DNA of 64,000 nucleotides from Chitinophagaceae bacterium PMP191F (GTDB taxonomy: Bacteria > Bacteroidota > Bacteroidia > Chitinophagales > Chitinophagaceae), in assembly GCA_001302245.1 (NCBI GenBank), contig LGYU01000029.1, positions 1 through 64,000 of the forward strand. Reading direction: 5' to 3'. The notes under the pieces are model-generated. The model made no database searches and was not told the DNA's origin. It worked only from the letters and a program-made list of their open reading frames with translations. Shown piece by piece: positions 9,290 to 17,811 of this stretch. The position numbers were made by a program, and so were the translations under genes. Position 1 is the stretch's first letter. Each line of letters begins with the position of its first letter.

Positions 9290-10789
9290 TTGCCACAGTT
9301 TGTTCTTGCACTTGACCAGGGCACTACCAGTTCCCGCGCCATTATATTCGACAGGCAGGGTAATATCCAATCTATTGCCCAGAAAGAATTTACACAACAT
9401 TATCCGCAGGCTGGCTGGGTAGAACATGATCCGGTGGAGATATGGTCAACCCAGGCCTCAGTAGCAGCAGAAGCTGTACTGAAAGCAGGTTTGAGTTCTG
9501 CGGCCATTGCCGCCATTGGCATCACCAATCAACGGGAAACCACCGTGGTATGGGACCGGGAAACCGGTGAACCTGTTTACAATGCTATTGTATGGCAGGA
9601 CAGACGTACCGCAGCTTATTGCGATTCACTGAAACAACAGAGGCTTGATACGATTATCCGTGAAAAAACAGGTCTTATACCGGATGCCTATTTTTCTGCT
9701 ACCAAAATCAAGTGGATATTGGACAATGTGCAGGGCGCACGTACAAAAGCCGCGCAGGGAAAACTGGCATTCGGAACTATTGATACCTGGCTGGTATGGA
9801 ATCTTACCGGTGGTAAAAAACACATTACCGACGTGACCAATGCCTCCCGTACCATGATCTATAACATCCACACTCTGCAGTGGGATGATGAATTACTGCG
9901 TCTTTTTGATATTCCTGTTTCAATGTTACCTGCTGTTTGTTCATCCAGCGAAATGATGGGTGAAACTGCAGGAAAAGTGCTGGCGGGTCATATTCCGATT
10001 GCGGGTATTGCCGGTGATCAGCAATCTGCTTTATTCGGGCAACAATGCACCAGTACCGGCATGGTGAAAAACACATATGGTACGGGGTGTTTTATGCTGA
10101 TGAATATTGGTGAAAAGCCGGTGTTGTCAAAAAACAACCTGGTGACCACTATTGCATGGCAGATCGGCAACCGTGTTCAGTACGCCCTGGAAGGAAGTAT
10201 TTTTATTGGTGGTGCAGTAGTACAGTGGCTACGTGATGGACTTGGTATTATTCAGTCTTCTACTGATGTAGAAGCACTGGCTTTAAAAGTAAGTGATAAT
10301 GGTGGTGTATACCTGGTACCGGCATTCGCGGGTTTGGGCGCACCGCACTGGAACGGACATGCGCGTGGAACCATTGTAGGACTAACACGAGGTGCCAATG
10401 CCTCGCACATTGCAAGGGCTGCACTGGAAAGCATTGCCTTTCAGACCATGGATGTGTTGAAAGCGATGGAGAATGATAGCGGCATGACCATTAAAGACCT
10501 GCGTGTAGATGGCGGCGCTACTGCCAATAATTTACTGATGCAGTTGCAGGCAGATATATTGGGTACTACAGTGGTGCGACCTGCAATAACAGAAACCACG
10601 GCCATGGGGGCTGCTTACCTGGCTGGCCTGGCTGTGGGTTACTGGAGCAGCGTGGATGATATTCAGCAGCAATGGAAAATAGATCGTCGTTTTGAGCCTG
10701 CTGCCATTGATACAACTATTTTGGTAAAAGGATGGCGAAGGGCAGTGGCAACGTGTAAGGCCTGGGCAGACCTGGAAAGCCAGTTTTAA
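9290..10789 (+). CDS. glpK: Glycerol kinase
   Basis: ATP-dependent phosphorylation of glycerol to sn-glycerol 3-phosphate, trapping glycerol in the cytoplasm. The FGGY-kinase fold is full length (499 residues): [16 protein letters not shown] at the N-terminus, [17 protein letters not shown], the [11 protein letters not shown] segment, [13 protein letters not shown], and the C-terminal [19 protein letters not shown]. The start is TTG: no in-frame ATG lies nearby and [13 protein letters not shown] matches the family N-terminus exactly. It follows glpD after 100 bp that contain a hairpin. TTG initiation and the hairpin may keep expression below glpD. Confidence 0.96.
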   Translation: MPQFVLALDQGTTSSRAIIFDRQGNIQSIAQKEFTQHYPQAGWVEHDPVEIWSTQASVAAEAVLKAGLSSAAIAAIGITNQRETTVVWDRETGEPVYNAIVWQDRRTAAYCDSLKQQRLDTIIREKTGLIPDAYFSATKIKWILDNVQGARTKAAQGKLAFGTIDTWLVWNLTGGKKHITDVTNASRTMIYNIHTLQWDDELLRLFDIPVSMLPAVCSSSEMMGETAGKVLAGHIPIAGIAGDQQSALFGQQCTSTGMVKNTYGTGCFMLMNIGEKPVLSKNNLVTTIAWQIGNRVQYALEGSIFIGGAVVQWLRDGLGIIQSSTDVEALALKVSDNGGVYLVPAFAGLGAPHWNGHARGTIVGLTRGANASHIARAALESIAFQTMDVLKAMENDSGMTIKDLRVDGGATANNLLMQLQADILGTTVVRPAITETTAMGAAYLAGLAVGYWSSVDDIQQQWKIDRRFEPAAIDTTILVKGWRRAVATCKAWADLESQF

Positions 10790-10930
10790 GTAATGAGGTG
10801 TAATTTATAGGTTCATTTTGCTCAGAGTACTCGTTGAATGTATTTTACTTATAACCCACACCCTATAACTTATTACCCAGTTTTCCCCATCACAAAAACT
10901 TCATTATCTGTTTACAAAAAATTAATACAT

Positions 10931-11662
10931 ATGACTGAATTTGCTGCCGAATTTCTCGGCACTATGTTATTGATACTGTTGGGGGGAGGCGTAGTGGCAA
11001 ATGTGGTATTGAAAGGAACCAAAGGCAACAACAGTGGGTGGATCGTGATCACTACCGGGTGGGCATTGGCAGTGTTTGTGGCGGTAGTGGTAGCAGGACC
11101 TTACAGCGGAGCGCATCTGAATCCTGCCGTAACTATTGCACTGGCTGTTGGAGAAAAGTTTAGTTGGAGTAAAGTGCCGTTATTTATCGGTGCCCAGTTT
11201 TTGGGAGCCATGACAGGGGCTTTATTGGTGTGGCTGCAATACAGGGATCATTTTAATATAACGCAGGATGCCGGCAGTAAACTGGCCGTATTCAGTACCG
11301 GCCCTGCTATCAGGAATACTTTTTCCAATTTTATAAGTGAAATCATTGGAACATTTGTGCTGTTGTTTGCCGTTTTTTATTTTACCAATGCAGAGATTGC
11401 TGATACCAAAACACCGGTGGGGCTGGGATCAGTAGGGGCCATACCTGTTACATTCGTGGTGTGGTCAATCGGTCTTTCATTGGGAGGAACAACAGGATAT
11501 GCTATCAACCCGGCCAGGGACCTGGGACCTCGTATTGTACATGCTATGCTGCCTATCAAAGAAAAGGGAAGCAGTAACTGGTCTTATGCCTGGATACCGG
11601 TCATAGGACCAATCGTTGGCGGCATACTGGCAGCATTGTTGTTCCGCTGGCTGAAGTTATAA
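10931..11662 (+). CDS. glpF: Glycerol facilitator (aquaglyceroporin, MIP family)
   Basis: Inner-membrane channel for facilitated glycerol diffusion. From ATG 10931 the protein is 243 residues with six hydrophobic helices and both half-helix motifs: AHLNPAVT (NPA 64-66) and AINPARDLGPR (NPARD 193-197). The Asp directly after NPAR is the usual mark of glycerol-conducting members as opposed to water-only aquaporins. A longer frame opens at 10838, but its 31 extra residues do not look like family sequence. It ends the glpD-glpK-glpF series and supplies the substrate of GlpK. Confidence 0.94.
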   Translation: MTEFAAEFLGTMLLILLGGGVVANVVLKGTKGNNSGWIVITTGWALAVFVAVVVAGPYSGAHLNPAVTIALAVGEKFSWSKVPLFIGAQFLGAMTGALLVWLQYRDHFNITQDAGSKLAVFSTGPAIRNTFSNFISEIIGTFVLLFAVFYFTNAEIADTKTPVGLGSVGAIPVTFVVWSIGLSLGGTTGYAINPARDLGPRIVHAMLPIKEKGSSNWSYAWIPVIGPIVGGILAALLFRWLKL

Positions 11663-11711
11663 GGAATGGAATATGTTCTGCTGTAGCTGAAAAGGGTAAC
11701 ACATCAATATC

Positions 11712-13130
11712 ATGAATAAGATCAAAAGGAGCGTATTTCTGCGCCAACTGGCGCTTGTATCAGGAGGAATCATCATTACAGCAAAAACATCCCTTGCTGC
11801 TACCAGGAACAATAGCCAGACCATTCACGGAACTGTTTCTGCAAAAGGTAAATCATTGGCTGGTGTTGTAGTATCCGATGGCTATAGTGTGGTTCAAACG
11901 GATAAAAAAGGTAATTATGAATTTACGGTGCATAACAATGCCCGTTCTGTATTTGTATCTGTACCGGCAGGATATGCGTTTCTGCATGATAACCATGTGG
12001 CCGGTTGTTTCAAAGTGCTTGGATCATCACGCAAAAACCAATACGATTTTGAACTGGAACCACTTACAAAAGATGATACCCGTCATAAATTTATTATTTG
12101 GGCCGATCCGCAGGTAAAGAATGAGCAGGACGTGGAAAAGATGATGCAGCAGTCGGTACCTGATGTTCAGCAACTGGTACAATCGCTGGAGCCTGGTACC
12201 CTGATCCATGGCATTACAGTAGGGGATATTGTGTGGGATAATCACGATCTTTTCACTGCATACAATAAAGCAGTAAGCTTAATGGGCATTCCATTTTTTC
12301 AGGCATTGGGCAATCATGATATGGATTACAAACAGGGTGGTGACGAGACTTCAGACGTGACCTTTAAAAAACATTACGGACCTACTTATTATTCTTTCAA
12401 CCGGGGAAGGGTACATTATGTGGTGCTGGATAACGTTCGCTACCTGGGTAATGAACGCGAATATGATGGTTTTGTATCGCAGGAACAACTGGACTGGCTG
12501 AAAAAAGACCTGGAACTGATGCCGAAAGACAACCTGGTAATACTCAACCTGCATATCCCTGTTCACAACTCCGTTAAAAACAATGCAGATCTGTACGCTA
12601 TATTACAACCCTACAAGGTGCATATAATGTCGGGGCATACACACTATCACCGCAATGTGATCACCAATGATATTTTTGAGCACAATCACGGAACTGTTTG
12701 TGGCGCCTGGTGGACAGGGCCCATTTGCGGCGATGGCACACCACGCGGATATGGTGTATATGATGTAGATGGAACCGATCTGAAATGGTACTATAAGTCT
12801 TGCGAACACGATAAGGATTTCCAGATGAGTGTGTATGTAGATGAACTGACCAATCAGAAACGGGTAATAGCGAATGTATGGAACTGGGATCCTGCATGGA
12901 AAGTAGAGTGGTGGGCAGATGATCAGTATAAAGGAGAATTGCCTTCCACAAAAGGATTCGATCCGATAGCAGTGGCGTTATACAAAGGTGATGAGTTGCC
13001 CAAAGGACGTAAGTTTGTAGAGCCCTCCAAAACAGAGCACCTGTTTATGGCGCATTTTGAACCAACCGTTAAAAAAGTAAAAGTAATATCAACCGATCGT
13101 TTTGGTAACAAATACGAAGAAGTTATCTGA
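11712..13130 (+). CDS. Exported three-domain calcineurin-like phosphoesterase
   Basis: A 472-residue protein with a twin-basic leader (KIKRSVFLRQLALV) ending near SLAA. Residues ~36-116 form a beta-sandwich of the carboxypeptidase-regulatory/MetallophosN type (TIHGTVSAKGKSLAGVVVSDG). The catalytic metallophosphoesterase domain has ADPQ (132-134), GDIVWDN (171-177), GNHD (200-203), NLHIPVH (~280) and GHTHYHRN (308-315). The C-terminal ~120 residues correspond to the all-beta MetallophosC domain. This architecture is common in Bacteroidota, often beside other phosphoesterases; the substrate is not known. It follows glpF by 49 bp and may complete the organophosphate locus. A terminator follows at 13168. 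Confidence 0.88.
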   Translation: MNKIKRSVFLRQLALVSGGIIITAKTSLAATRNNSQTIHGTVSAKGKSLAGVVVSDGYSVVQTDKKGNYEFTVHNNARSVFVSVPAGYAFLHDNHVAGCFKVLGSSRKNQYDFELEPLTKDDTRHKFIIWADPQVKNEQDVEKMMQQSVPDVQQLVQSLEPGTLIHGITVGDIVWDNHDLFTAYNKAVSLMGIPFFQALGNHDMDYKQGGDETSDVTFKKHYGPTYYSFNRGRVHYVVLDNVRYLGNEREYDGFVSQEQLDWLKKDLELMPKDNLVILNLHIPVHNSVKNNADLYAILQPYKVHIMSGHTHYHRNVITNDIFEHNHGTVCGAWWTGPICGDGTPRGYGVYDVDGTDLKWYYKSCEHDKDFQMSVYVDELTNQKRVIANVWNWDPAWKVEWWADDQYKGELPSTKGFDPIAVALYKGDELPKGRKFVEPSKTEHLFMAHFEPTVKKVKVISTDRFGNKYEEVI

Positions 13131-13167
13131 TAACATTTCTGAATAGAATAGCAGAAATATGTTTTGC

Positions 13168-13194
13168 AAAGCGTAGCCATTGTTACGCTTTTTT
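13168..13194 (+). terminator. Intrinsic terminator closing the phosphoesterase/glp cluster
   Basis: AAAGCGTA (13168-13175) pairs with TACGCTTT (13184-13191) across an 8-nt loop and runs into TTTTTT. Confidence 0.8.
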
Positions 13195-13273
13195 ATTGTG
13201 GGGTGCTTTCCCGTTAAGAAACTGGTCAAATGGCTGTCTGCAGGATAGAGGCAGGTGATTATATTTTCCTGAA

Positions 13274-13294
13274 AGTCTACTTATTTTATAGACT
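13274..13294. promoter_or_regulatory. Palindromic site AGTCTA-N9-TAGACT upstream of the TlpA-like gene
   Basis: Perfect 6-bp half-sites separated by 9 AT-rich bases, 82 bp before the ATG at 13376 and 15 bp before the TAnnTTTG box at 13309. The 18-mer 13277-13294 recurs exactly, in inverse orientation, at 18855-18872 upstream of the aldo/keto reductase gene. It is probably a transcription-factor site; the factor is unknown. Confidence 0.6.
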
Positions 13295-13308
13295 AATTGA
13301 TTTTCCCT

Positions 13309-13316
13309 TATCTTTG
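13309..13316 (+). promoter_or_regulatory. TAnnTTTG promoter box (TATCTTTG)
   Basis: Exact match to the Bacteroidota -7 element, 59 bp before the TlpA-like start codon. No clear -33 TTG is seen at the usual 19-21 bp spacing. Confidence 0.5.
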
Positions 13317-13375
13317 ATCCGAATTTTGTATGTTAGTTAACAGTCATATGCAGAAATAACCAAAAACCTGATAGT

Positions 13376-14566
13376 ATGCAATCCAGACTTTTTGCAACAG
13401 GTATCGCTGCGGTATTATTAACCGGTACGGCTTACAGTCAGTCCGGTACTGCAGCTACTACGCCTAAAGTATTAAAGAATAACTTCTCCATTACCAATGA
13501 TCTGTCGGAGTTAAAGTACCCGGTAAAGAAATTATTTATTTCCTGGTATAATACCACTACCAAAGTTCGTTTTACCGACAGTGCAGAAATAACAGACAAT
13601 AAAAAGAAGGTTACCTTTAACACCTATGTGGATGAACCCATCCTGGCACAGGTGTGGGTAGTGCCCGTGGAACCAACTGCCAATGGCCGTCCTGATACAA
13701 AACGCGATTATTACAGCGTATTCATTGAGCCCGGCGCCATCAGCCTGAAGGTAAAAGGTTCATTGGGTAATTCGGAAGTAACAGGTTCTGCTGCCCACAA
13801 AGAATATCTGCAATTGAAAGCAGAGATAGAACCGTATGATAAAGAACGCCAGCATTTGTATAATGAGTTGGGTAAAAACAAAAACCTCAGCGATGATAAA
13901 AATGTTCCGGAAATCCGAAAAGGAATTGATTCTGTCAATAAGCTGATCAATGAAAAGGTGTATAAAGGATATATACTGGCGCATCCGGCTTCTCCGGTAG
14001 CATTGTATGCATTGTCGCAATATGCAGGTTATGACATTGATGTTGAAAAAGTAGAACCGGTATTTGAAAAATTATCACCTGCATTACAACAATCTATTGG
14101 AGGTAAATCTTTCCGTGAGAGAATCGATCTGGCAAGAAAAACCGGCATCGGTAAACCTGCATTGGATTTTATACAGAATGATACTGCCGGTGTTGCAGTT
14201 AGTCTTTCTTCTTTCAAAGGTAAATATGTATTGGTTGATTTCTGGGCAAGCTGGTGCGGTCCCTGCCGTGCAGAAAACCCCAACGTGGTAAAAGCCTTTA
14301 ACAAGTACAATGCAAAAGGTTTTACTGTACTGGGTGTTTCACTGGACAGACCCGGACAGCGTGACAAATGGCTGCAGGCTATCTATGCTGATCATTTAAC
14401 ATGGACACATGTTTCTGACCTGGCATTCTGGAACAATGCCGTTGCCAAACTGTATGGTATACTGGCCATTCCGCAGAATTACTTAATTGATCCGCAGGGA
14501 AAGATCGTAGCGAGAAATGTAAGGGGAGAGGAACTGGATAAAACGTTGGCGAAACTGCTGGAGTAG
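13376..14566 (+). CDS. TlpA-like thioredoxin-fold protein with N-terminal DUF4369-type domain
   Basis: Periplasmic thiol-disulfide oxidoreductase of 396 residues. A signal peptide ends near TAYSQSG. Residues ~30-130 form the beta-rich DUF4369-like domain, then a helical linker rich in Lys and Glu, and from ~260 an AhpC/TSA-TlpA thioredoxin fold: LVDFWASWCGPCRAENP with the active-site CGPC at 294-297, the GVSLDRP strand and the cis-Pro segment AIPQNYLIDPQG. Bacteroidota carry many paralogues of this type that reduce apo-cytochromes or other exported thiols. It is monocistronic, with a palindromic site and a TAnnTTTG box upstream and a terminator at 14601. Confidence 0.9.
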   Translation: MQSRLFATGIAAVLLTGTAYSQSGTAATTPKVLKNNFSITNDLSELKYPVKKLFISWYNTTTKVRFTDSAEITDNKKKVTFNTYVDEPILAQVWVVPVEPTANGRPDTKRDYYSVFIEPGAISLKVKGSLGNSEVTGSAAHKEYLQLKAEIEPYDKERQHLYNELGKNKNLSDDKNVPEIRKGIDSVNKLINEKVYKGYILAHPASPVALYALSQYAGYDIDVEKVEPVFEKLSPALQQSIGGKSFRERIDLARKTGIGKPALDFIQNDTAGVAVSLSSFKGKYVLVDFWASWCGPCRAENPNVVKAFNKYNAKGFTVLGVSLDRPGQRDKWLQAIYADHLTWTHVSDLAFWNNAVAKLYGILAIPQNYLIDPQGKIVARNVRGEELDKTLAKLLE

Positions 14567-14600
14567 TAAACAAACAATTTCATGATTCTCTCAGATACAC

Positions 14601-14632
14601 GGGCCTTGTACATTTTTGTACAGGGCCTTTTT
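14601..14632 (+). terminator. Intrinsic terminator after the TlpA-like gene
   Basis: GGCCTTGTAC and GTACAGGGCC pair (one G-T wobble) around ATTTTT and lead into TTTTT. Confidence 0.8.
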
Positions 14633-14639
14633 GGCATAA

Positions 14640-14683
14640 GGAAAAAAGGCAAGCAGGAGCAATACCCGCGGCTATTGCTCCTG
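14640..14683 (-). terminator. Minus-strand intrinsic terminator downstream of the MFS gene
   Basis: CAGGAGCAATA (14654-14664) and TATTGCTCCTG (14673-14683) form a perfect 11-bp stem; on the minus strand it is followed by CTTGCCTTTTTTCC. The stop codon of the small frame at 14672 lies inside the stem-loop. Confidence 0.8.
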
Positions 14684-14860
14684 TGAAAATGAGAGATGGA
14701 ACATTGCATGAGGGCCACACCAGTAGTTTAACGGATGCATTCCCTGTACTTTTTTACGTGTTGTTTTTGCTACATCTGTTTCTTCCTTCTTAGCGTACCG
14801 CCGGTACGTCTGGTTGTTGTGAGTGTCTTTCGTTTCAGACATTTTTTTGTTTGTATGCAT
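14672..14860 (-). CDS. Small hypothetical protein behind the MFS exporter
   Basis: A 62-codon frame starting 9 bp after the stop of the MFS gene and ending within its terminator hairpin. A second ATG six codons in (14842) would give 56 residues starting MSETKDTHNN. The product is polar and basic in its first half and has no recognised domain. The close spacing suggests translational coupling, but a chance frame in a 3' untranslated region is equally possible. Confidence 0.4.
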   Translation of the reverse strand: MHTNKKMSETKDTHNNQTYRRYAKKEETDVAKTTRKKVQGMHPLNYWCGPHAMFHLSFSQEQ

Positions 14861-14869
14861 ATTTAAAAT

Positions 14870-16129
14870 TTACGTATTTACTTTTTTCGTATCAATCTGG
14901 TGAACAATTGTGGCAGTGCCTTCCGCAACTGTTGTAGCTGGTTGTGCTGCCTGTTTCTTTTTCCTGGATTGCAGCCCCAGTATTATACAGAATATGAAAC
15001 CGGTAAAAGCGAGTCCTACGCCAACATATTGTGGCGACATATATCCAAAGCCTGCTGCAATCGGTAATCCGCCCAGGTAAGCACCCAGTGCATTGCCTGT
15101 GTTGGCGCTGGCCTGTAATGCTGCAGATGCCAGCATTTCAGACCCTTTGGCAGCATTGATCATCAGCATCTGCATAGGTGCAATGACCGCAAATGCAACA
15201 GCGCCGGTAATAAATGTCATTACAATGGCCGGGGCTTTATAGTAATTCACTACTGTAATGATCAGTAAGGATGCGATCATTGATAACAGTAACAGGCTGG
15301 TGGTTTTCAACGGTGAATATTTGTCTGCCAGCCTGCCTCCCATAAAATTACCTACAGCCATTCCTAAGCCCGCAATGATCATAATGATGGTCATTGCATT
15401 GGGACTGAAGCCGGCAATCTCTGTCATTAAGGGTGCTATATAACTGATCCATGCAAATAGGCCTCCGGTACCAATAGATGAAATACCGATGATGAGCCAT
15501 AGTTCTGATTTACCAAAAACTTTCAGGCTGTCAATAAATCTGGTATGTGAACCCGGTTTCAGGGCAGGCATCCATTTTTTGATACTCAGTGCAGCCAGCC
15601 ATGCTACAATGGCAATAATGCCAAATGAAATACGCCAGCTCAGGTTATGACCAATGAATGTACCGATAGGCACACCGGCAATATTGGCAATGGTAAGCCC
15701 TGCAAACATTACAGATACGGCTCTTGCTTCACGGCCAGGTTGTGCCAGCCTGCTGGCTACTACTGCGCCCATGCCAAAAAAGGCTCCATGTGGTAAACCG
15801 GAAAACAGCCTTGCCACCAGCAGCAGTTCATAATTGGGTGCAATGGAAAACAATGCATTGAATGTACCGAACAACAACATCAGGGTTATCAGTACTTTTT
15901 TGGGCGGAAAATTACCAGCCAGTCCCACCATTAGCGGTGCGCCGATAATAACACCTATGGCATAAGCAGTAATAAGATGACCAGCTTCCGGTATGGATAC
16001 CTTCAGCGATGTGGCTACATCGGGCAGTACACCCATCATCATAAATTCTGTCATGCCAATACTGAAACCACCCAGTGTCAGTGTCAATAAACTTGGTTTC
16101 ATCGTTGCAAGAAATCCTGCCTTTTTCAT
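14870..16129 (-). CDS. MFS transporter, DHA1 family (AraJ/YdhP-like efflux permease)
   Basis: Inner-membrane drug or sugar efflux permease with 12 predicted helices over ~420 residues. The N-terminus has the AraJ-type signature GGFSIGMTEFMMMGVLPD, and motif A-like and motif C-like segments occur (GLPHGAFFGMGAVVASRL; ANIAGVPIGTFIG). ATG 16129 is used; the longer TTG start at 16135 adds two residues, while the ATG at 16102 aligns best with family N-termini. The substrate cannot be deduced. It is separated from the upstream gene by a terminator at 16163 and is followed by a small frame and a terminator. Confidence 0.9.
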   Translation of the reverse strand: MKKAGFLATMKPSLLTLTLGGFSIGMTEFMMMGVLPDVATSLKVSIPEAGHLITAYAIGVIIGAPLMVGLAGNFPPKKVLITLMLLFGTFNALFSIAPNYELLLVARLFSGLPHGAFFGMGAVVASRLAQPGREARAVSVMFAGLTIANIAGVPIGTFIGHNLSWRISFGIIAIVAWLAALSIKKWMPALKPGSHTRFIDSLKVFGKSELWLIIGISSIGTGGLFAWISYIAPLMTEIAGFSPNAMTIIMIIAGLGMAVGNFMGGRLADKYSPLKTTSLLLLSMIASLLIITVVNYYKAPAIVMTFITGAVAFAVIAPMQMLMINAAKGSEMLASAALQASANTGNALGAYLGGLPIAAGFGYMSPQYVGVGLAFTGFIFCIILGLQSRKKKQAAQPATTVAEGTATIVHQIDTKKVNT

Positions 16130-16162
16130 AGCCAATGCTGTAAACGTGTGTGCGAAATTTTT

Positions 16163-16195
16163 ATAAAAAAAATGCCTGCTTTCTTACAGCAGGCA
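16163..16195 (-). terminator. Minus-strand intrinsic terminator
   Basis: TGCCTGCT (16173-16180) pairs with AGCAGGCA (16188-16195). Read on the minus strand, a run of T (TTTTTTTTATAA) follows. It ends the transcript of the 97-residue gene at 16290. Confidence 0.8.
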
Positions 16196-16289
16196 ATCAA
16201 TTGAATAAGGTCGTTTTCACAGGTGCATATTATCCGGCTCACAGGTCATACATCACATTTGCATACCTGGAGGTATATCTCGATCGGGG

Positions 16290-16583
16290 TTATACAATCC
16301 TTACATGTTTTCCGGCTTTCAGTACTTCGCCTACCAAACTCATATCGTCATCGCCGGGCGAAGAAACAATAACAAGTTCAATAGACTGGTCTTGCAGGAT
16401 GGCCTGTTTATCTGAAACAATTTCAGCCTGCGGATACTCCATCTTAGCTGTATCGGCAGATACATCACCCTGTAAAAGGATCTTTTTCAGTTCGTAACCT
16501 TCCTGTTTGCTGAGATCGGGAAGTCTGAACAGTTTTCCCTGGGTACCGCATTCTACCAATCCGAATTTTTTCAACGTTTTCAT
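16290..16583 (-). CDS. Short Gfo/Idh/MocA-like (Rossmann half) protein
   Basis: A 97-residue protein whose last ~45 residues (SDKQAILQDQSIELVIVSSP, then GEVLKAGKHVRIV) match the beta-alpha-beta region of Gfo/Idh/MocA oxidoreductases, where the usual text is a VIVATP-type strand and a LEAGKHVL-type helix-strand. It lacks the start of the dinucleotide fold (no GxGxxG) and the whole catalytic C-terminal domain, stopping where the EKP motif would follow. Its own promoter box, terminator and a probable LacI operator argue for a live gene rather than debris, but a truncated relic is possible. It is divergent from the LacI regulator at 16787. Confidence 0.6.
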   Translation of the reverse strand: MKTLKKFGLVECGTQGKLFRLPDLSKQEGYELKKILLQGDVSADTAKMEYPQAEIVSDKQAILQDQSIELVIVSSPGDDDMSLVGEVLKAGKHVRIV

Positions 16584-16622
16584 ATACTGTCGTTTTAATC
16601 CGTTTCACACACGTTTAAGGTG

Positions 16623-16630
16623 CAAAAATA
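16623..16630 (-). promoter_or_regulatory. TAnnTTTG box (TATTTTTG) for the 97-residue gene
   Basis: On the minus strand TATTTTTG lies 39 bp upstream of ATG 16583, next to the LacI-type palindrome at 16638-16657. Confidence 0.5.
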
Positions 16631-16637
16631 CATAATT

Positions 16638-16657
16638 TTGTTTAAACGATTAAACAA
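16638..16657. promoter_or_regulatory. Probable LacI-family operator
   Basis: TTGTTTAA-ACGA-TTAAACAA, a perfect 8-bp inverted repeat with a central CG, the form typical of LacI/GalR operators. It lies between a LacI-type regulator gene (ATG 16787) and the divergent 97-residue gene, 8 bp upstream of the latter's TAnnTTTG box, so it could control that gene and the regulator itself. Confidence 0.6.
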
Positions 16658-16786
16658 TGGATAGCACAATCGTATATTTTATCATTAATGAACAGTGTAA
16701 AAGCTTGTATTTTATTGATTGTTAGTTGTTAATGATTATTTAACTTTAGCGGTATCATTTATACAGGCAGTTGCTAACCGGTAGTT

Positions 16787-17806
16787 ATGACTAAGAAAGT
16801 ATCGTTGAAGGATATAGCAGAGAAAGTAGGGGTTTCGGTGGCCCTGGTATCGTACGTGCTGAACAATAAGAAGGAAGGCCGTATCAGTAAAACAGTGGCA
16901 CAAAAGATACGCGATACTGCCCGGGAAATGAATTATCGTACCAACCAGATCGCCAAAAGTCTTAAAACCAGTAAAACCCATACCATCGGGTTGATCGTAT
17001 CAGATATTGCCAATCCATTTTCATCCAGCCTGGCACGCATTATTGAAGATGAGGCCGATAAAAATAACTACACGGTAATCTTTGGCAGTTGTGATGAGAA
17101 CCCGCATAAATCATGGACATTGATCGAAACATTGCTGAACCGGCAGGTAGATGGTTTGATCATTGCATCGGCTGTACAGACAGAAACACAAATTCAATAC
17201 CTGCAGCAACAGGAAATCCCTTTTATACTGGTGGATCGCTATTTTCCTGCACTGCAAACCAATTACGTAGTGCTGGATAATCACCAGGCTGCCTTTACGG
17301 CTACCAAACACCTGGTGGACTGTGGATATAAACACATTGGCCTTATTACGTACAATACATCATTGTTTCACATGCAGGAGCGTACACGCGGATATACTGA
17401 TGCATTGCAGCAGGGAAAGATCAGTGTTAAGAAAAGTTATATCCGCGAAACTGATATTACAAACATGGAAACCGGTATACAAAAAGCTGTAGACCAGTTA
17501 CTGGCCTTGCGTCAGCCACCTGATGCTATTTTATTTACCACCAACCTGATAGCCCTGCATGCTGTAAAATACATCAATGCAAGAGGGATCAGGATACCGG
17601 AGCAACTGGCGCTGGTTTGTTTTGATGAAGTCGATGCCATGGATCTTTTCTATGCACCACTTACTTACCTGCGGCAGCCATTGCAGCAAATGGGACGAAC
17701 AGCAACCCAGGTATTGCTGAAGAATATGAACGGCGATACAATGCTTACTCAAATTAAAATGGAAGCAGAACTGGTTGTCCGTGCTTCCACCTACAATGTG
17801 CACTGA
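16787..17806 (+). CDS. LacI/GalR-family transcriptional regulator
   Basis: A 339-residue repressor. The helix-turn-helix is VSLKDIAEKVGVSVALVSYVLN (quoted in part; residues ~5-26), followed by the hinge helix region RTNQIAKSLKTSKTHTIGLI. The periplasmic-binding-protein-like sensor domain follows (IANPFSSSLARIIEDEA, then QVDGLIIASA, FILVDRYFP, ALVCFDEVD). The effector is unknown. It is divergent from the 97-residue Rossmann-like gene with a probable operator between them and converges on the cyanophycinase gene with only 5 bp separating the stops. Confidence 0.93.
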   Translation: MTKKVSLKDIAEKVGVSVALVSYVLNNKKEGRISKTVAQKIRDTAREMNYRTNQIAKSLKTSKTHTIGLIVSDIANPFSSSLARIIEDEADKNNYTVIFGSCDENPHKSWTLIETLLNRQVDGLIIASAVQTETQIQYLQQQEIPFILVDRYFPALQTNYVVLDNHQAAFTATKHLVDCGYKHIGLITYNTSLFHMQERTRGYTDALQQGKISVKKSYIRETDITNMETGIQKAVDQLLALRQPPDAILFTTNLIALHAVKYINARGIRIPEQLALVCFDEVDAMDLFYAPLTYLRQPLQQMGRTATQVLLKNMNGDTMLTQIKMEAELVVRASTYNVH

Positions 17807-17811
17807 ATTAT

